Positions 25,662 through 35,350 of a DNA stretch of 64,000 nucleotides are shown here, piece after piece (within the stretch, counting starts at the first letter, position 1; each line of letters starts with the position of its first letter). The notes beneath the pieces were generated by a model that was not told the DNA's origin, ran no database searches, and saw only the letters and a list, made by a program, of their open reading frames with translations. The position numbers were made by a program, and so were the translations under genes. The stretch comes from UBA7330 sp043554545 (GTDB lineage: Bacteria > Bacteroidota > Bacteroidia > Cytophagales > Cyclobacteriaceae): contig CP121337.1 in assembly GCA_043554545.1 (NCBI GenBank), positions 3,348,001 through 3,412,000 of the forward strand. The letters run 5' to 3'.

Positions 25662-26861
25662 ATGACTACAATAGACGATTTTAATTTCAGAAACAGGAAA
25701 GCACTCATCAGAGTCGATTTCAATGTTCCGCTCAATGATAAGTTTCAGGTTACAGATGAGACCCGAATCAACGCAGCTATCCCTACTTTAAAAAAGATCT
25801 TAGGAGAAGGAGGCTCAACCATCCTGATGAGTCATCTGGGTAGGCCCAAAAATGGTCCGGAAGATAAGTTCTCGCTTAAACACATCATACCAAACCTTTC
25901 TGAAAAGCTAGGTACACCCGTAAAATTTGCCAGCGACTGTATCGGAGAAGAGGCCCTGGAATTATCAAGAAATCTTGGGTCAGGAGAAGTTTTACTTCTG
26001 GAGAACGTAAGGTTTTATAAAGAAGAAGAAAAAGGTGACGTTGAATTTGCAAAGAAACTTGCTGTCCTAGGGGACATCTATGTCAATGACGCTTTTGGTA
26101 CCGCTCACAGAGCTCATGCATCTACTACAATCGTCGCAAAATCTTTCAATGACAAATGTTGTGGTTATGTGATGAAACAGGAATTAGAGAATGCCAAAAA
26201 AGTGCTAGGAGACGCCACAAAACCTTTTACCGCCATTATGGGTGGTGCCAAAGTCTCGGATAAGATTATGATTATCGAAAGACTACTTGGAGTAGCAGAC
26301 AACATCATTATTGGAGGAGGCATGTCTTACACATTCGCTAAAGCTAAAGGTGGTAAGATTGGAAATTCTTTGTTAGAATCAGACAAAATGGAGCTCACAA
26401 AAGAATTAGAAAAGAAAGCTAAGGAGCAAGGAGTTAAACTGATTCTGCCAGTAGATACAGTAATTGCAGATGACTTTAGCAACGACGCTAATATTCAAAC
26501 GGTAAAATCTGGCGAAGTACCTGACGGATGGCAGGGGTTAGACATTGGGCCAGCGACTATCAAATTATTTTCAGACACAATCAAAGACTCCAAGACGATC
26601 CTATGGAATGGTCCTATGGGTGTATTCGAATTCCCAACATTTGCGAAAGGAACAGATGCGATAGCTACCTCCGTTGTTAAGGCAACTGAAGGTGGTGCTT
26701 TCTCACTAATTGGAGGTGGGGACTCCGCTTCGGCCATTAACAACCTTGGCTATGGTGATAAAGTATCCTATGTATCTACAGGTGGTGGTGCCTTGTTGGA
26801 ATATATGGAAGGGAAAACACTCCCTGGAGTAGCAGCTCTGGAAGAGGAAAAATCTTTATGA
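25662..26861 (+). CDS. pgk: Phosphoglycerate kinase
   Basis: 399 residues, full length. ALIRVDFNVPL at the start is the substrate-binding signature, followed by MSHLGRPKNG, LLENVRFYKEE, VNDAFGTAHRAHAST, the hinge/ATP segment AIMGGAKVSDK, ILWNGPMGVFE, and GGGDSASAIN near the C-terminus. It catalyses 1,3-bisphosphoglycerate plus ADP to 3-phosphoglycerate plus ATP in glycolysis and gluconeogenesis. No gapA neighbour. It has a likely promoter of its own and converges on recQ with 6 bp between the genes. Confidence 0.98.
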   Translation: MTTIDDFNFRNRKALIRVDFNVPLNDKFQVTDETRINAAIPTLKKILGEGGSTILMSHLGRPKNGPEDKFSLKHIIPNLSEKLGTPVKFASDCIGEEALELSRNLGSGEVLLLENVRFYKEEEKGDVEFAKKLAVLGDIYVNDAFGTAHRAHASTTIVAKSFNDKCCGYVMKQELENAKKVLGDATKPFTAIMGGAKVSDKIMIIERLLGVADNIIIGGGMSYTFAKAKGGKIGNSLLESDKMELTKELEKKAKEQGVKLILPVDTVIADDFSNDANIQTVKSGEVPDGWQGLDIGPATIKLFSDTIKDSKTILWNGPMGVFEFPTFAKGTDAIATSVVKATEGGAFSLIGGGDSASAINNLGYGDKVSYVSTGGGALLEYMEGKTLPGVAALEEEKSL

Positions 26862-26867
26862 TATTAC

Positions 26868-28775
26868 TCAGGATTTGGTTTGAGTTGATTTCAAACCAAA
26901 TCTTGATTCTTTCTCATAGACCAGGCCTTCATCCATGAGCATTCTTAATGCTTGTATCAACTGATCTTCCCCTACCTGAGGGAAAGATCGTTTCAGTTGC
27001 TGGATCGTGTGGTCTCCCCTACTTAGTGTCCCCAATAGATCTTTAGCTTTAATCTCAGTAGCTTTTCGTTTACGTTCCACACAAACGTCACATACTCCAC
27101 AGTCCTCATCTGTTATCTCATCAAAATAAGCCTGAATTAATTGCGTCCTGCATTGATTAGTATTTCTTGTATAACTCGCGACTGTCTTAGCCTTATCCAT
27201 GGTCACCTGTCGTCTCCAGGCGATTTGCTGTTTATCTATTGGTAAGTCATTTGCATCGTACCTTGGAGTCAGAAATGTAATTTGCGCCTTATTCGAGGCA
27301 TGGTGATACTCCAGAACATCCAGTTTTTGAAGATACTCAAGGTTCTTAATGACTTTAGGTAAGCTTTCTTTAACCAGTTTTGCAATATCCTGCTCCTTGA
27401 TGGTTACAAAGCCATTATATAATTCCCCACCATAAAGTCTCAAAATGACTTTAATAAGGGCATCGAGTTTTACATGGGCTACCTGAAATTTATATAACTC
27501 TTCTGGCTTAAGAAGCATCATAACTTTAGAAACCTCCCGGTATGAATCGGTAATTTGTATGAGCCCCTCATCCTCCAGTTTTGAAAGTGCATGATAGGTT
27601 TCAACTGCAGGCAAATTAAATGTCGAAGTGAAATATGAATAAATAAAATCAAAACTTGACAAAGCATTACTACCAACTGCCAACTTATAATAGTTTGCCA
27701 GTGCCTGATAAACTCTCTTGATGAAATCAACCTGAACAGAGGATTTCTCAGCTCTCGCTTCAAGATCTTCAATATCACCTTCATGGTATAGCACAATTGC
27801 ATAAGCTTTTTTCTCATCCCTTCCAGCACGTCCTGCTTCCTGATAATATGCTTCCAATGAATCAGGTAAATCAAAATGGATCACCGTACGAACATCAGGT
27901 TTATCAATACCCATCCCGAAGGCATTCGTTGCCACAATAACCCTAACTTTCCCGTTTATCCATGCTTCCTGCTTGGCTGTCCGATCTGCAGGACTCAGAC
28001 CTGCATGATAGAAATCTGATGACACGCCATTCCGCTTAAGCTTTTCAGCTATCAATTGGGTCCTCTTCCTACTTCTCACATATACAATGCCAGTACCAGC
28101 GACATTATTGAGGATTTCCATCATCTTATCTTCCTTGTTTTCCAAGTTAAAAACAGAGTAGGAAAGGTTAGACCTGGCAAAACTCTTCTGAAAAACCTGT
28201 GGTTCCTTAAAAGCTAGCTTTTCAAGGATATCTGCTTTTACCTCTTTGGTAGCTGAGGCAGTTACCGCAAGGATTTTAGTGATCTTTAAATTCTCAATAA
28301 AATCTGCAATTTGCAAGTAAGGCGGTCTGAAATCATACCCCCATTGAGAGATGCAATGGGCTTCATCAATGGCCAACAAGGCGATCTTCATTTTCCGGGA
28401 CCTTTCCAGAAATAATTCTGTCCTCAGACGCTCCGGACTCACATAGAGAAATTTTATCTCACCATAGATGCAATTATCTAAGGTGATGTCAATTTCACGT
28501 TTTGACATTCCTGAAAAGAGGGCTTCTGCTTTGATTCCACGATATTTCAGTTGCGCTACCTGATCTTTCATTAAAGCGATAAGCGGTGAAACAACAATGC
28601 AGATACCTTCCAAAGCAAGACCGGGGACCTGAAAACATATTGATTTTCCACCGCCAGTGGGTAACAATGCAAGGGTTTGCTTTCCCATGATTACTGACTC
28701 AATAATCTCTTCCTGAAGCGGGCGAAATAAGGAGTATCCCCAATATTGTTTAAGTATTGACTTCGGTTCGTTCAA
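26868..28775 (-). CDS. recQ: RecQ-type ATP-dependent DNA helicase
   Basis: 635 residues. Superfamily 2 helicase motifs in order: LPTGGGKSICFQVPG (Walker A, 41-45), VVSPLIALMKDQV, AIDEAHCISQWGYDFRPPY (DEAH with the aromatic-rich RecQ loop), TASAT, ATNAFGMGIDKPDVR, and YQEAGRAGRD (motif VI). The RecQ-C zinc site is present as CRTQ then CGVCDVC. No HRDC domain is obvious, so this is the short form. It unwinds 3'-5' in recombination and fork repair. It is a possible cotranscription partner of comEC, which ends 45 bp upstream of its start. Confidence 0.93.
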   Translation of the reverse strand: MNEPKSILKQYWGYSLFRPLQEEIIESVIMGKQTLALLPTGGGKSICFQVPGLALEGICIVVSPLIALMKDQVAQLKYRGIKAEALFSGMSKREIDITLDNCIYGEIKFLYVSPERLRTELFLERSRKMKIALLAIDEAHCISQWGYDFRPPYLQIADFIENLKITKILAVTASATKEVKADILEKLAFKEPQVFQKSFARSNLSYSVFNLENKEDKMMEILNNVAGTGIVYVRSRKRTQLIAEKLKRNGVSSDFYHAGLSPADRTAKQEAWINGKVRVIVATNAFGMGIDKPDVRTVIHFDLPDSLEAYYQEAGRAGRDEKKAYAIVLYHEGDIEDLEARAEKSSVQVDFIKRVYQALANYYKLAVGSNALSSFDFIYSYFTSTFNLPAVETYHALSKLEDEGLIQITDSYREVSKVMMLLKPEELYKFQVAHVKLDALIKVILRLYGGELYNGFVTIKEQDIAKLVKESLPKVIKNLEYLQKLDVLEYHHASNKAQITFLTPRYDANDLPIDKQQIAWRRQVTMDKAKTVASYTRNTNQCRTQLIQAYFDEITDEDCGVCDVCVERKRKATEIKAKDLLGTLSRGDHTIQQLKRSFPQVGEDQLIQALRMLMDEGLVYEKESRFGLKSTQTKS

Positions 28776-28820
28776 ATCCTTAGCATATTATTCAACGAAT
28801 ATACTGTGAAAACTCCCACC

Positions 28821-30920
28821 TTAGTCTGTAAGGTCCACTTCAAAATACCCACTCTTCTTAAGGTCATGATAATCCATCCTCCTTTCATTTAGATAATCTA
28901 TCACCTGTGCTCTTTTCCACCAGGGTTCTACCGATGCTATTATCAATTGTTGATACTTGATTTGATCAATCATTTCTATTCGTTCTGTCATCAACAACAA
29001 GATATCAACTTCCAGTTTTTTCAACAACTCACCTTTCCATTTAGGTCCAATAATCAAGATCCTACGGCCTTCCCAAACTAAAAAATATAAACCCTTACTT
29101 TCAATCAAAGGGTCATTGCTACTTACAGTTGTCAATGGAAGATTAACTGCGCTCAGACCACTTGCCAACCGATGCGGATTGATACTAAACTGAACCTGCG
29201 ATTCCAGCGACTCCCGGTCACCGATTGATAGAAATTTTGACTCTCTTCCATCAATAAAATCTATTGCCAACTGTTTTTCCATTTGATAAATAAGCATTCT
29301 TTTCTGGGTATTATTCTTATATTCTTCCAGGTGAAACACCACAAATAACAGCAGCAGACATGTGAATGAAAAGATCATTGCATGGTAATGAAATCGCCTA
29401 ATTCCATGAAAAAAATAAAGCATAAACAAATAGATTAGAAAAACCGAAATCCCACTCAGATACAACCATTCTATTGCTGGCCATGGAAACCCTTGTATCG
29501 AAACGATCAACCAATTCACAAAGTGGACGAATGTCCCCAGCAAGAATCCAATGGTCTGACCAGCTATCTCAGAGAAACTACCGACACTCAACATAAAAAG
29601 ACCAGTTGACAGCATCACCATAGAAGCTGGAATCACAATTATATTGGACAACAGAAAATAGGTTGGAAACTGATTAAAATAGTAAACAGACAATGGAAAT
29701 GTAGCCAACTGTGCAGCTAACGAAACACTAATAATTGCCCATATATAATCCAGTAGCTTATTCGATGGTTCCCATAGTCGATAAATAGGAGGCTGAAACA
29801 TGACAATCCCAAAAACTGCAATAAAGGAAAGCTGAAAGCCTACCTCATAAATAAAGAATGGGTTATAAAGCAATAATATAAAGGCAGCTATTCCCAGTGA
29901 GTTAAAGATATTGGCACTCCTTTTTGCGGTCTCACCGATAATGATAACACTAAACATGGTAGCTGCTCTCATAACCGAGGGCGAAAAACCTGTAATCAGG
30001 GCGTAACTCCAAATGATAGATAGTGAGATTGCCAAAAAGAAAATTTTGCCCCACCTCGTTTTCTTTAAAAAACCAAAAACAATGGATGCAATTAAATAGA
30101 TGATTCCAACATGAAGCCCGGACACTGCCAGTACATGCATGGCTCCAGCCGAAGAATAGGCTGATTTGATTTCATTATCCAAAAAATCCTTCACCCCAAT
30201 AAGCAATGCATTCAGTACCGCTGATTCCTGTGATCCAGGAATGAAATCTTTGATCATCTGACTTGAGGCACCTCTGACATCATAGGCTAATTTCAATAAG
30301 GAGTTTTCAGGCTCCCTACTTACAGCCACTATTTCGTCTCTTGACACATAGGCTTGTGCATAAATATTCTTATTGGCTAGATACCTTTTATAGTCAAACT
30401 CATTGGGGTTCTTTGGGCCATCAATTTCAAAATAGCTCCCATTAACGAAGAGCCTGGTACCATACGGAATAATGTCAGGGATACTATCCTTTCTAACATA
30501 TAAATAAATAGCACCTGAAACTTTCCGACTGACAGAGTCAACCAATACAGCATCCAATACCATCTCGTATTTGAAATATTTTTCACTTTCAAAAACATCT
30601 GAATTTATTAAACCTGAAAAAGCTGATGGCTCACCCTCAACATGTACATAATGTGAGTTTTCTTGACGTTGATCATGCAGGGATGTTATATATCCTCCGA
30701 TATAGACAAACAATAACAATGTGAAAACTCCGGATAAGATCCTGAAGAGATTTAGATGAGCCTTTCTTGTCGTAAATGCAGTAAAAAGTAGTAAAAAGAT
30801 GAAAATTGGGATAATAATCTGTGGACTATCCCAGGCAAAAGGCCACTGCGGACTCAAAAGAATCCCAAGAATTAAAGCAAGTGAATACCGGACAAATGGA
30901 AAAGCATTCCATATATTCAT
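28821..30920 (-). CDS. comEC: ComEC/Rec2-like DNA uptake channel protein
   Basis: 699-residue polytopic membrane protein. Residues 1-60 contain two TM helices, then a DUF4131 OB-like periplasmic segment, then the Competence domain from about 230 with AMHVLAVSGLHVGIIY, FSPSVMRAATMF and FQLSFIAVFGIV. The C-terminal 150 residues resemble the metallo-beta-lactamase part of ComEC in position but show no HxHxDH, so the nuclease site appears lost. This arrangement suggests a DNA-conducting channel without its own nuclease. It is adjacent to recQ. Confidence 0.88.
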   Translation of the reverse strand: MNIWNAFPFVRYSLALILGILLSPQWPFAWDSPQIIIPIFIFLLLFTAFTTRKAHLNLFRILSGVFTLLLFVYIGGYITSLHDQRQENSHYVHVEGEPSAFSGLINSDVFESEKYFKYEMVLDAVLVDSVSRKVSGAIYLYVRKDSIPDIIPYGTRLFVNGSYFEIDGPKNPNEFDYKRYLANKNIYAQAYVSRDEIVAVSREPENSLLKLAYDVRGASSQMIKDFIPGSQESAVLNALLIGVKDFLDNEIKSAYSSAGAMHVLAVSGLHVGIIYLIASIVFGFLKKTRWGKIFFLAISLSIIWSYALITGFSPSVMRAATMFSVIIIGETAKRSANIFNSLGIAAFILLLYNPFFIYEVGFQLSFIAVFGIVMFQPPIYRLWEPSNKLLDYIWAIISVSLAAQLATFPLSVYYFNQFPTYFLLSNIIVIPASMVMLSTGLFMLSVGSFSEIAGQTIGFLLGTFVHFVNWLIVSIQGFPWPAIEWLYLSGISVFLIYLFMLYFFHGIRRFHYHAMIFSFTCLLLLFVVFHLEEYKNNTQKRMLIYQMEKQLAIDFIDGRESKFLSIGDRESLESQVQFSINPHRLASGLSAVNLPLTTVSSNDPLIESKGLYFLVWEGRRILIIGPKWKGELLKKLEVDILLLMTERIEMIDQIKYQQLIIASVEPWWKRAQVIDYLNERRMDYHDLKKSGYFEVDLTD

Positions 30921-30995
30921 ATTTCATACCGTTATTCATTAAAGATGCAATAAAAGATATTAATATACAACGCATTACTGTGATCCCTGAGCAAC

Positions 30996-31445
30996 TTAGG
31001 TGTCTAATATCATCTTAAAATGCTTGATATCACATTCCAAAAATTGCTCTCCAACCTTTTTAAACCCAAATTTCTGGTACAATGGCATGGCTGGAATTTG
31101 TGCATTGAGATAAAGGTGCTGACCCTTACCTAATTTTAATTGGATATCCTCTATAACTTTCTGAACAAGCATAGAACCTATTTTACTACCTCTTCTGGAT
31201 TTTTTCACCACAAACCTTTCAAGTTTGATGCCATCATAGGTCTTTCTCCATCTGGCAGCTCCTATAGGATCCTGATTATCATCCAGAACGACAAAATGAT
31301 GAGAGGTTTCCTCAAACTGATCAAATTCATCTTCTTCAGATACCTGCTGCTCAACCACAAAAACTTCCTGACGAATCTCAAAAGCTTTCGCTTTTAATTC
31401 AGCATTATTTGCTTCAAGTATTCTAATCTGTTTTTGATTCTGCAT
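30996..31445 (-). CDS. GNAT family N-acetyltransferase (ElaA-like)
   Basis: 149 residues from the ATG at 31445. The acceptor-side segment AFEIRQEVFVVEQQVSEEDEFD is typical of the ElaA-like GNAT group, and the acetyl-CoA loop is ERFVVKKSRRGSKIGSML (R/Q-x-x-G-x-G/A version RGSKIG). The substrate is unknown. Its start lies inside the phoH 3' end (23 bp overlap from this ATG; an in-frame ATG at 31466 would overlap 44 bp), so it is translated from the phoH message. Confidence 0.88.
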   Translation of the reverse strand: MQNQKQIRILEANNAELKAKAFEIRQEVFVVEQQVSEEDEFDQFEETSHHFVVLDDNQDPIGAARWRKTYDGIKLERFVVKKSRRGSKIGSMLVQKVIEDIQLKLGKGQHLYLNAQIPAMPLYQKFGFKKVGEQFLECDIKHFKMILDT

Positions 31446-32376
31446 TTTTAGCATAGGCATTGACAATATCTTTCACCAGCTTATGACGAACCACATCTGC
31501 ATGATTCAGGTTGACAAATCCAATGCCTTTGATATCTTTTAATACCTCTACAGCTTCTATGAGTCCTGATTTCTGTCTTGAAGGTAGATCAATCTGTGAC
31601 CGATCACCAGTGACAATGGCTTTGGATTCAGGTCCCATCCTCGTCAAAAACATTTTGATCTGCATGGGTGTGGTATTTTGTGCTTCATCCAGCAGGATAT
31701 AAGCATTGTTTAGGGTCCTTCCTCTCATGTAAGCCAATGGAGCGATCTCAATCACTCCATTTTCCCGATAGTATTTGAGCTTTTCCCCAGGAATCATGTC
31801 ATTTAAAGCATCATAAATAGGGCGTAGATAAGGATCAATTTTTTCTTTAAGATCACCTGGCAAAAAGCCCAGGTTTTCTCCTGCCTCGACTGCTGGCCTC
31901 GTTATGATTATTTTTTTTACCTCCTTGTTCTTTAAGGCTCTTACTGCCAAAGCAACTGAAATGTATGTTTTTCCTGTTCCTGCTGGTCCAATAGCAAACA
32001 CCAGGTCATTATTCGCGACTGTTTTTACAAGGGTTTTTTGATTTTTAGTCCGTGGATAAATTTTTGAACCTTTGGTTCCAAAAATTAATATATCTTCAGA
32101 TATCCGGTTATGGTCATCTTCATGCTCCTCATTGATATAAGAGACCACATTCTCATGGCTAACTTTCCCGTACTTTTCATAATGTACGATTAAGGAGTTG
32201 AGGATGTCATTAATCCTAAGTATCTGAGGAGCAGTTCCCTGTATCTTTATTTCATTGCCTCTGGAAATTATTTTGCTTTCTGGAAAAGCAGATGCAATTT
32301 CTTTGATATTTATATTTTCAATGCCCAGAAAATCGATTAGGGACATGTTCTCCAGCGTAATGATTTTTTCTAGCAA
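31423..32376 (-). CDS. PhoH family ATPase
   Basis: 317-residue cytoplasmic protein. An N-terminal KH-like segment (about 1-90) precedes the P-loop domain: AIGPAGTGKTY (Walker A) near 135, ITRPAVEAGE, LLDEAQNTTPMQIKMFLTRMG (Walker B) and VTGDRSQIDLP. This matches PhoH/YbeZ, an RNA helicase-like ATPase that acts with the endonuclease YbeY on ribosomal RNA. ybeY is not next to it here. It overlaps the GNAT gene downstream. Confidence 0.93.
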   Translation of the reverse strand: MLEKIITLENMSLIDFLGIENINIKEIASAFPESKIISRGNEIKIQGTAPQILRINDILNSLIVHYEKYGKVSHENVVSYINEEHEDDHNRISEDILIFGTKGSKIYPRTKNQKTLVKTVANNDLVFAIGPAGTGKTYISVALAVRALKNKEVKKIIITRPAVEAGENLGFLPGDLKEKIDPYLRPIYDALNDMIPGEKLKYYRENGVIEIAPLAYMRGRTLNNAYILLDEAQNTTPMQIKMFLTRMGPESKAIVTGDRSQIDLPSRQKSGLIEAVEVLKDIKGIGFVNLNHADVVRHKLVKDIVNAYAKNAESKTD

Positions 32377-32422
32377 GCGCGTATTGTATTTTCAGTTAGT
32401 ATACGATTGATCCTTATAATAT

Positions 32423-32430
32423 TACTTTTG
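32423..32430 (+). promoter_or_regulatory. Putative -7 promoter box for the SAM hydrolase gene
   Basis: TACTTTTG, followed by C, matches TAnnTTTG. It lies 32 nt before the ATG at 32462. No TTG in the 19-20 nt window. Confidence 0.45.
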
Positions 32431-32461
32431 CTCAAAGTAATAAAAAAAATTTATTGACACG

Positions 32462-33244
32462 ATGTCTGTGATCACATTTATGTCTGATTTTGGTACTGAA
32501 GACCACTACGTGGCCGCCGTAAAAGGCATAATCCTTCAGCATTACCCGGAATGCAACATTATTGATCTCAGCCATCACATTGGACAGGCTGATATTGCTC
32601 ATGCAGCTTATGTCCTTAAAAGCGTCTATAACGATTTTCCAAAGGGTACGGTTCACTTATGTGCAGTTGACGCAGTAAATAAAGAACCTTCAAAACTAAT
32701 TGCCATCAATTGGAACGATCATTTTTTTATTGGACCAGATTCTGGCCTCTTTAGTCTCATCGATAACATGAAAGACGCACAGATAGTTGAAATTAAATCT
32801 GAAATTAGCCAAACAAGCACATTTATTGCCAAAGAGGTCTTGGCGCCTGCTGCTGCCCAACTGGCAAAAAACAAACAACTTTCGACTTTAGGAACTAAAT
32901 ATGAACAACTAGAAAGATTATTTGCCAGACAATTAAAGGTGACTAAAAAAGAAATTTCAGGAAATATTATCAGAGTTGATCACTATGGGAATTTGATTAC
33001 CAATATTAATACACAGGAATTCGATACCATTATTAAACTCAATGGAAATGGTCGGTTTCAGATTCAATTTGGTAGAGAAATATCTGATAAAATTCACAGG
33101 ACCTATAACGAAGTAGAATCTGGAGAATGCTTTATTATATTTAATTCAAGTGGAAATATTCAGATTGGTATTAATAAGGGCAACGCATCACAGCTACTTG
33201 GCCTTAAACTAGATGCTCCAGTTCATATTTACTTTGAGACATGA
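32462..33244 (+). CDS. SAM hydrolase / SAM hydroxide adenosyltransferase (DUF62)
   Basis: 260 residues. TFMSDFGTEDHYVAAVKG at the start and FIGPDSGLF, TFIAKEVLAPAAAQL, and VDHYGNLITNI are the DUF62 markers, shared with the fluorinase/chlorinase fold. Characterised DUF62 proteins split S-adenosylmethionine to adenosine and methionine using water. The halogenase-specific insertion is not seen, so halogenation is unlikely. The stop overlaps the ABM gene by 4 bp (ATGA), so the two are coupled. Confidence 0.9.
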   Translation: MSVITFMSDFGTEDHYVAAVKGIILQHYPECNIIDLSHHIGQADIAHAAYVLKSVYNDFPKGTVHLCAVDAVNKEPSKLIAINWNDHFFIGPDSGLFSLIDNMKDAQIVEIKSEISQTSTFIAKEVLAPAAAQLAKNKQLSTLGTKYEQLERLFARQLKVTKKEISGNIIRVDHYGNLITNINTQEFDTIIKLNGNGRFQIQFGREISDKIHRTYNEVESGECFIIFNSSGNIQIGINKGNASQLLGLKLDAPVHIYFET

Positions 33245-33528
33245 TAGTAAGAATAGTAAGAATGTCCTTTAAACCTAATAAGGTGGAGGATTTCATTGCC
33301 ACTTTCAAAGCATCAAAAAATAAGATACGGTCTTTTAATGGGTGTCGACACTTAGCCCTGCACATGGATGTAAAAGAAGACAACATATATTACACCGTCA
33401 GTCATTGGGATTCATCCAATCACCTTGAGGCATATCGAGCATCAGAATTATTTAAAAGTACCTGGGCTGTGGTGAAACCATTGTTTAATGATCAGCCTCT
33501 GGCTTATAGTCTTGAAGAGTTTGAGTGA
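33241..33528 (+). CDS. Antibiotic biosynthesis monooxygenase (ABM) domain protein
   Basis: 95-residue ferredoxin-like dimer-forming protein. MIVRIVRMSFKPNKVEDFI begins the beta-alpha-beta unit and HLALHMDVKEDNIYYTVSHWDSSNHLEAYRAS matches ABM/quinol monooxygenase-like proteins. Family members include heme-degrading and quinone-acting enzymes and many with no cofactor. Coupled to the SAM hydrolase gene. The stop directly abuts the stop of the opposite gene. Confidence 0.85.
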   Translation: MIVRIVRMSFKPNKVEDFIATFKASKNKIRSFNGCRHLALHMDVKEDNIYYTVSHWDSSNHLEAYRASELFKSTWAVVKPLFNDQPLAYSLEEFE

Positions 33529-34017
33529 TTAATGACCTGTACAAACAGCCACTCCATCAAAAAAGTAATCCAGGTTGCTGCCAACATTTGCAAAAGAGAG
33601 CACCATGTTCTTAAAGTATAAATTATCCATATGAACTTTCACACTCCCGTTAAGGTTTAGAAACCTATCGTAAGAGAGTATATCCCCACCTTTAAGCTGG
33701 ACACGATCTAGAATCGTAACGCTTGTTCCTGATCCCCCTTCAATTGGATTTAATTTATAAGCCAGCTCACCCACTTCGCTTACAGAACCAAAATGTAAAT
33801 GAGCAGGATGCTCAAGACCTGATTTGGTATTTTCCAGCTTAATAGAAATTTCAATTTTTTCAGGTCCTAACTCTGAGACTTTAACACTTCCATAAACTGG
33901 ATTATAATTGGCCTGTCGCATTGGGTATTCCTGAGACCTTTCAATTGCATCTGAGCTCTGATTAATATCACAAGCAAATAGTAGGATGGGTAAAACGAAA
34001 TACAAAATTCTCATCAT
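33529..34017 (-). CDS. Hypothetical lipoprotein with HPAHLHFG motif
   Basis: 162 residues. The signal peptide ILYFVLPILLFAC ends in a lipobox-like Cys. A single beta-rich domain follows with GLEHPAHLHFGSV, two glycine-rich strands, and a final GVAVCTGH. The His-x-His pattern recalls CHRD/superoxide-dismutase-like immunoglobulin folds, but metal binding is speculative. The start at 34017 begins the signal peptide; an in-frame ATG at 34047 is less likely. Immediately convergent with the ABM gene, with no space between stops. Confidence 0.7.
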   Translation of the reverse strand: MMRILYFVLPILLFACDINQSSDAIERSQEYPMRQANYNPVYGSVKVSELGPEKIEISIKLENTKSGLEHPAHLHFGSVSEVGELAYKLNPIEGGSGTSVTILDRVQLKGGDILSYDRFLNLNGSVKVHMDNLYFKNMVLSFANVGSNLDYFFDGVAVCTGH

Positions 34018-34145
34018 CGAACAATTATTACTAATAATAAACATCAAAGTAAACCATAAAGTTGCGTTCAGATTAAAAATTCATTCACAATTTTTAAAGA
34101 TACACTTGAATCAATAATTTTTGAAATGTTGTTGCTAGACCGCAT

Positions 34146-35198
34146 TTATGGATTTTCCTTCAAATCTCTGATAGACAAACTTCCTACTACATCTACTTTT
34201 GGGGTTAATTCAAGAACCTCTTCTGCAAAACTATTTACTGCCTGCTCGACACTTTCCAGGTCTCTGCTCTTAAGATAGGAGGCAAGTACGTGTTCGCCAA
34301 CTTCAGAAAATGCGACTACATACTTTTGTTCTGAAGGAGTCGTCGTTTGTTTATCAAATCTCAATATCGCCTCAATAGATACTGTAGGGTCTTTTTCTAT
34401 TTCATTCTTATAATAATAGCCCAGTAAATAAGGTTGTCGAATTTTTGAGAAAACCTCCTGCGTCATCGTCACATCAAGAAGACTTTGCAGTGCCACAATT
34501 GCTTCTATCCGATATTTCGCAGTCCAATATTGATTCTCTAAAGGCCTGTTTTTGTCCTCAGAACCTCTGAATTCACCAGCAATCAATTTTCCAAGTTGCA
34601 ACCCCCAAGGCATCGTTAAGATTTTTGACGATTGATCCGCTATCTCAATATTTGGCGAAAATAAGATCATCGCATCAATTAATTCTGGATTCGCTCCCGC
34701 CAAATAAATGGAAAGCGTACCTCCTGTTGAAGTAGAAACAACAATTACATCATCACCAAGTAATTGACCAATAGCTATTGCTTCTTTGGCACTTTCAATA
34801 AGATCATTTGGTGTTAACGCTGTCATGGATTCCTCCCCTGCTAATCCATGCCTGGATAGACGTGAAAGATATAGGTTAAACCCGTATCTTTTGGCGAAAT
34901 TTAAATGAATTGGATTTCCTTCTTCATGGGAAGCTGAAAAACCATGGAGATAAACGACAGCATACTTAGTCTTACTTTTCGATGAGTCAGCCCACACAAT
35001 CCTGGCTTCATTTCCCGAACGAATATTTACAATTTCATTTTCTTTATTCGCCACAAATGCATCCAGATCAGAGAGAGCTAAATTTTTTAATGGTCGAATT
35101 TCTGGTGATGCAATTGGCCCATAACTTGCCCTAGGTCCAATAAAAATAAGGAGTCCCAAAAGCAAAAAAACCATTAAGAGAATTCTAAAGACCTTCAT
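34146..35198 (-). CDS. Alpha/beta hydrolase, lysophospholipase-like, membrane-anchored
   Basis: 350 residues with an N-terminal TM anchor (VFRILLMVFLLLGLLIFIG). The hydrolase core has VYLHGFSASHEEG (oxyanion strand), RHGLAG, VVSTSTGGTLS with the nucleophilic Ser, and a C-terminal GEHVLASYL supplying the His. The nucleophile elbow S-x-S-x-G departs from the G-x-S-x-G rule. Similar proteins are annotated as carboxylesterase or monoacylglycerol lipase. Substrate not determined. No operon partner. Confidence 0.82.
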   Translation of the reverse strand: MKVFRILLMVFLLLGLLIFIGPRASYGPIASPEIRPLKNLALSDLDAFVANKENEIVNIRSGNEARIVWADSSKSKTKYAVVYLHGFSASHEEGNPIHLNFAKRYGFNLYLSRLSRHGLAGEESMTALTPNDLIESAKEAIAIGQLLGDDVIVVSTSTGGTLSIYLAGANPELIDAMILFSPNIEIADQSSKILTMPWGLQLGKLIAGEFRGSEDKNRPLENQYWTAKYRIEAIVALQSLLDVTMTQEVFSKIRQPYLLGYYYKNEIEKDPTVSIEAILRFDKQTTTPSEQKYVVAFSEVGEHVLASYLKSRDLESVEQAVNSFAEEVLELTPKVDVVGSLSIRDLKENP

Positions 35199-35350
35199 TC
35201 TTATAGATTATTGAATAAATGTACCACCTATTTTTATCATGTAGATTAGATATAGTATCCTCACAAGGCAATGGGTTTAAACAAGCGCAACAATTGCTCC
35301 ATTAATTTCTAAATAATCACTAACTTAGGTAAGCACCTAAAAGAACACCC

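Noticed and set aside
32462..33244. A fluorinase/chlorinase call for the DUF62 protein
   Set aside because: No halogenase-specific insertion seen and no halometabolite genes nearby; SAM hydrolase is the ordinary reading.
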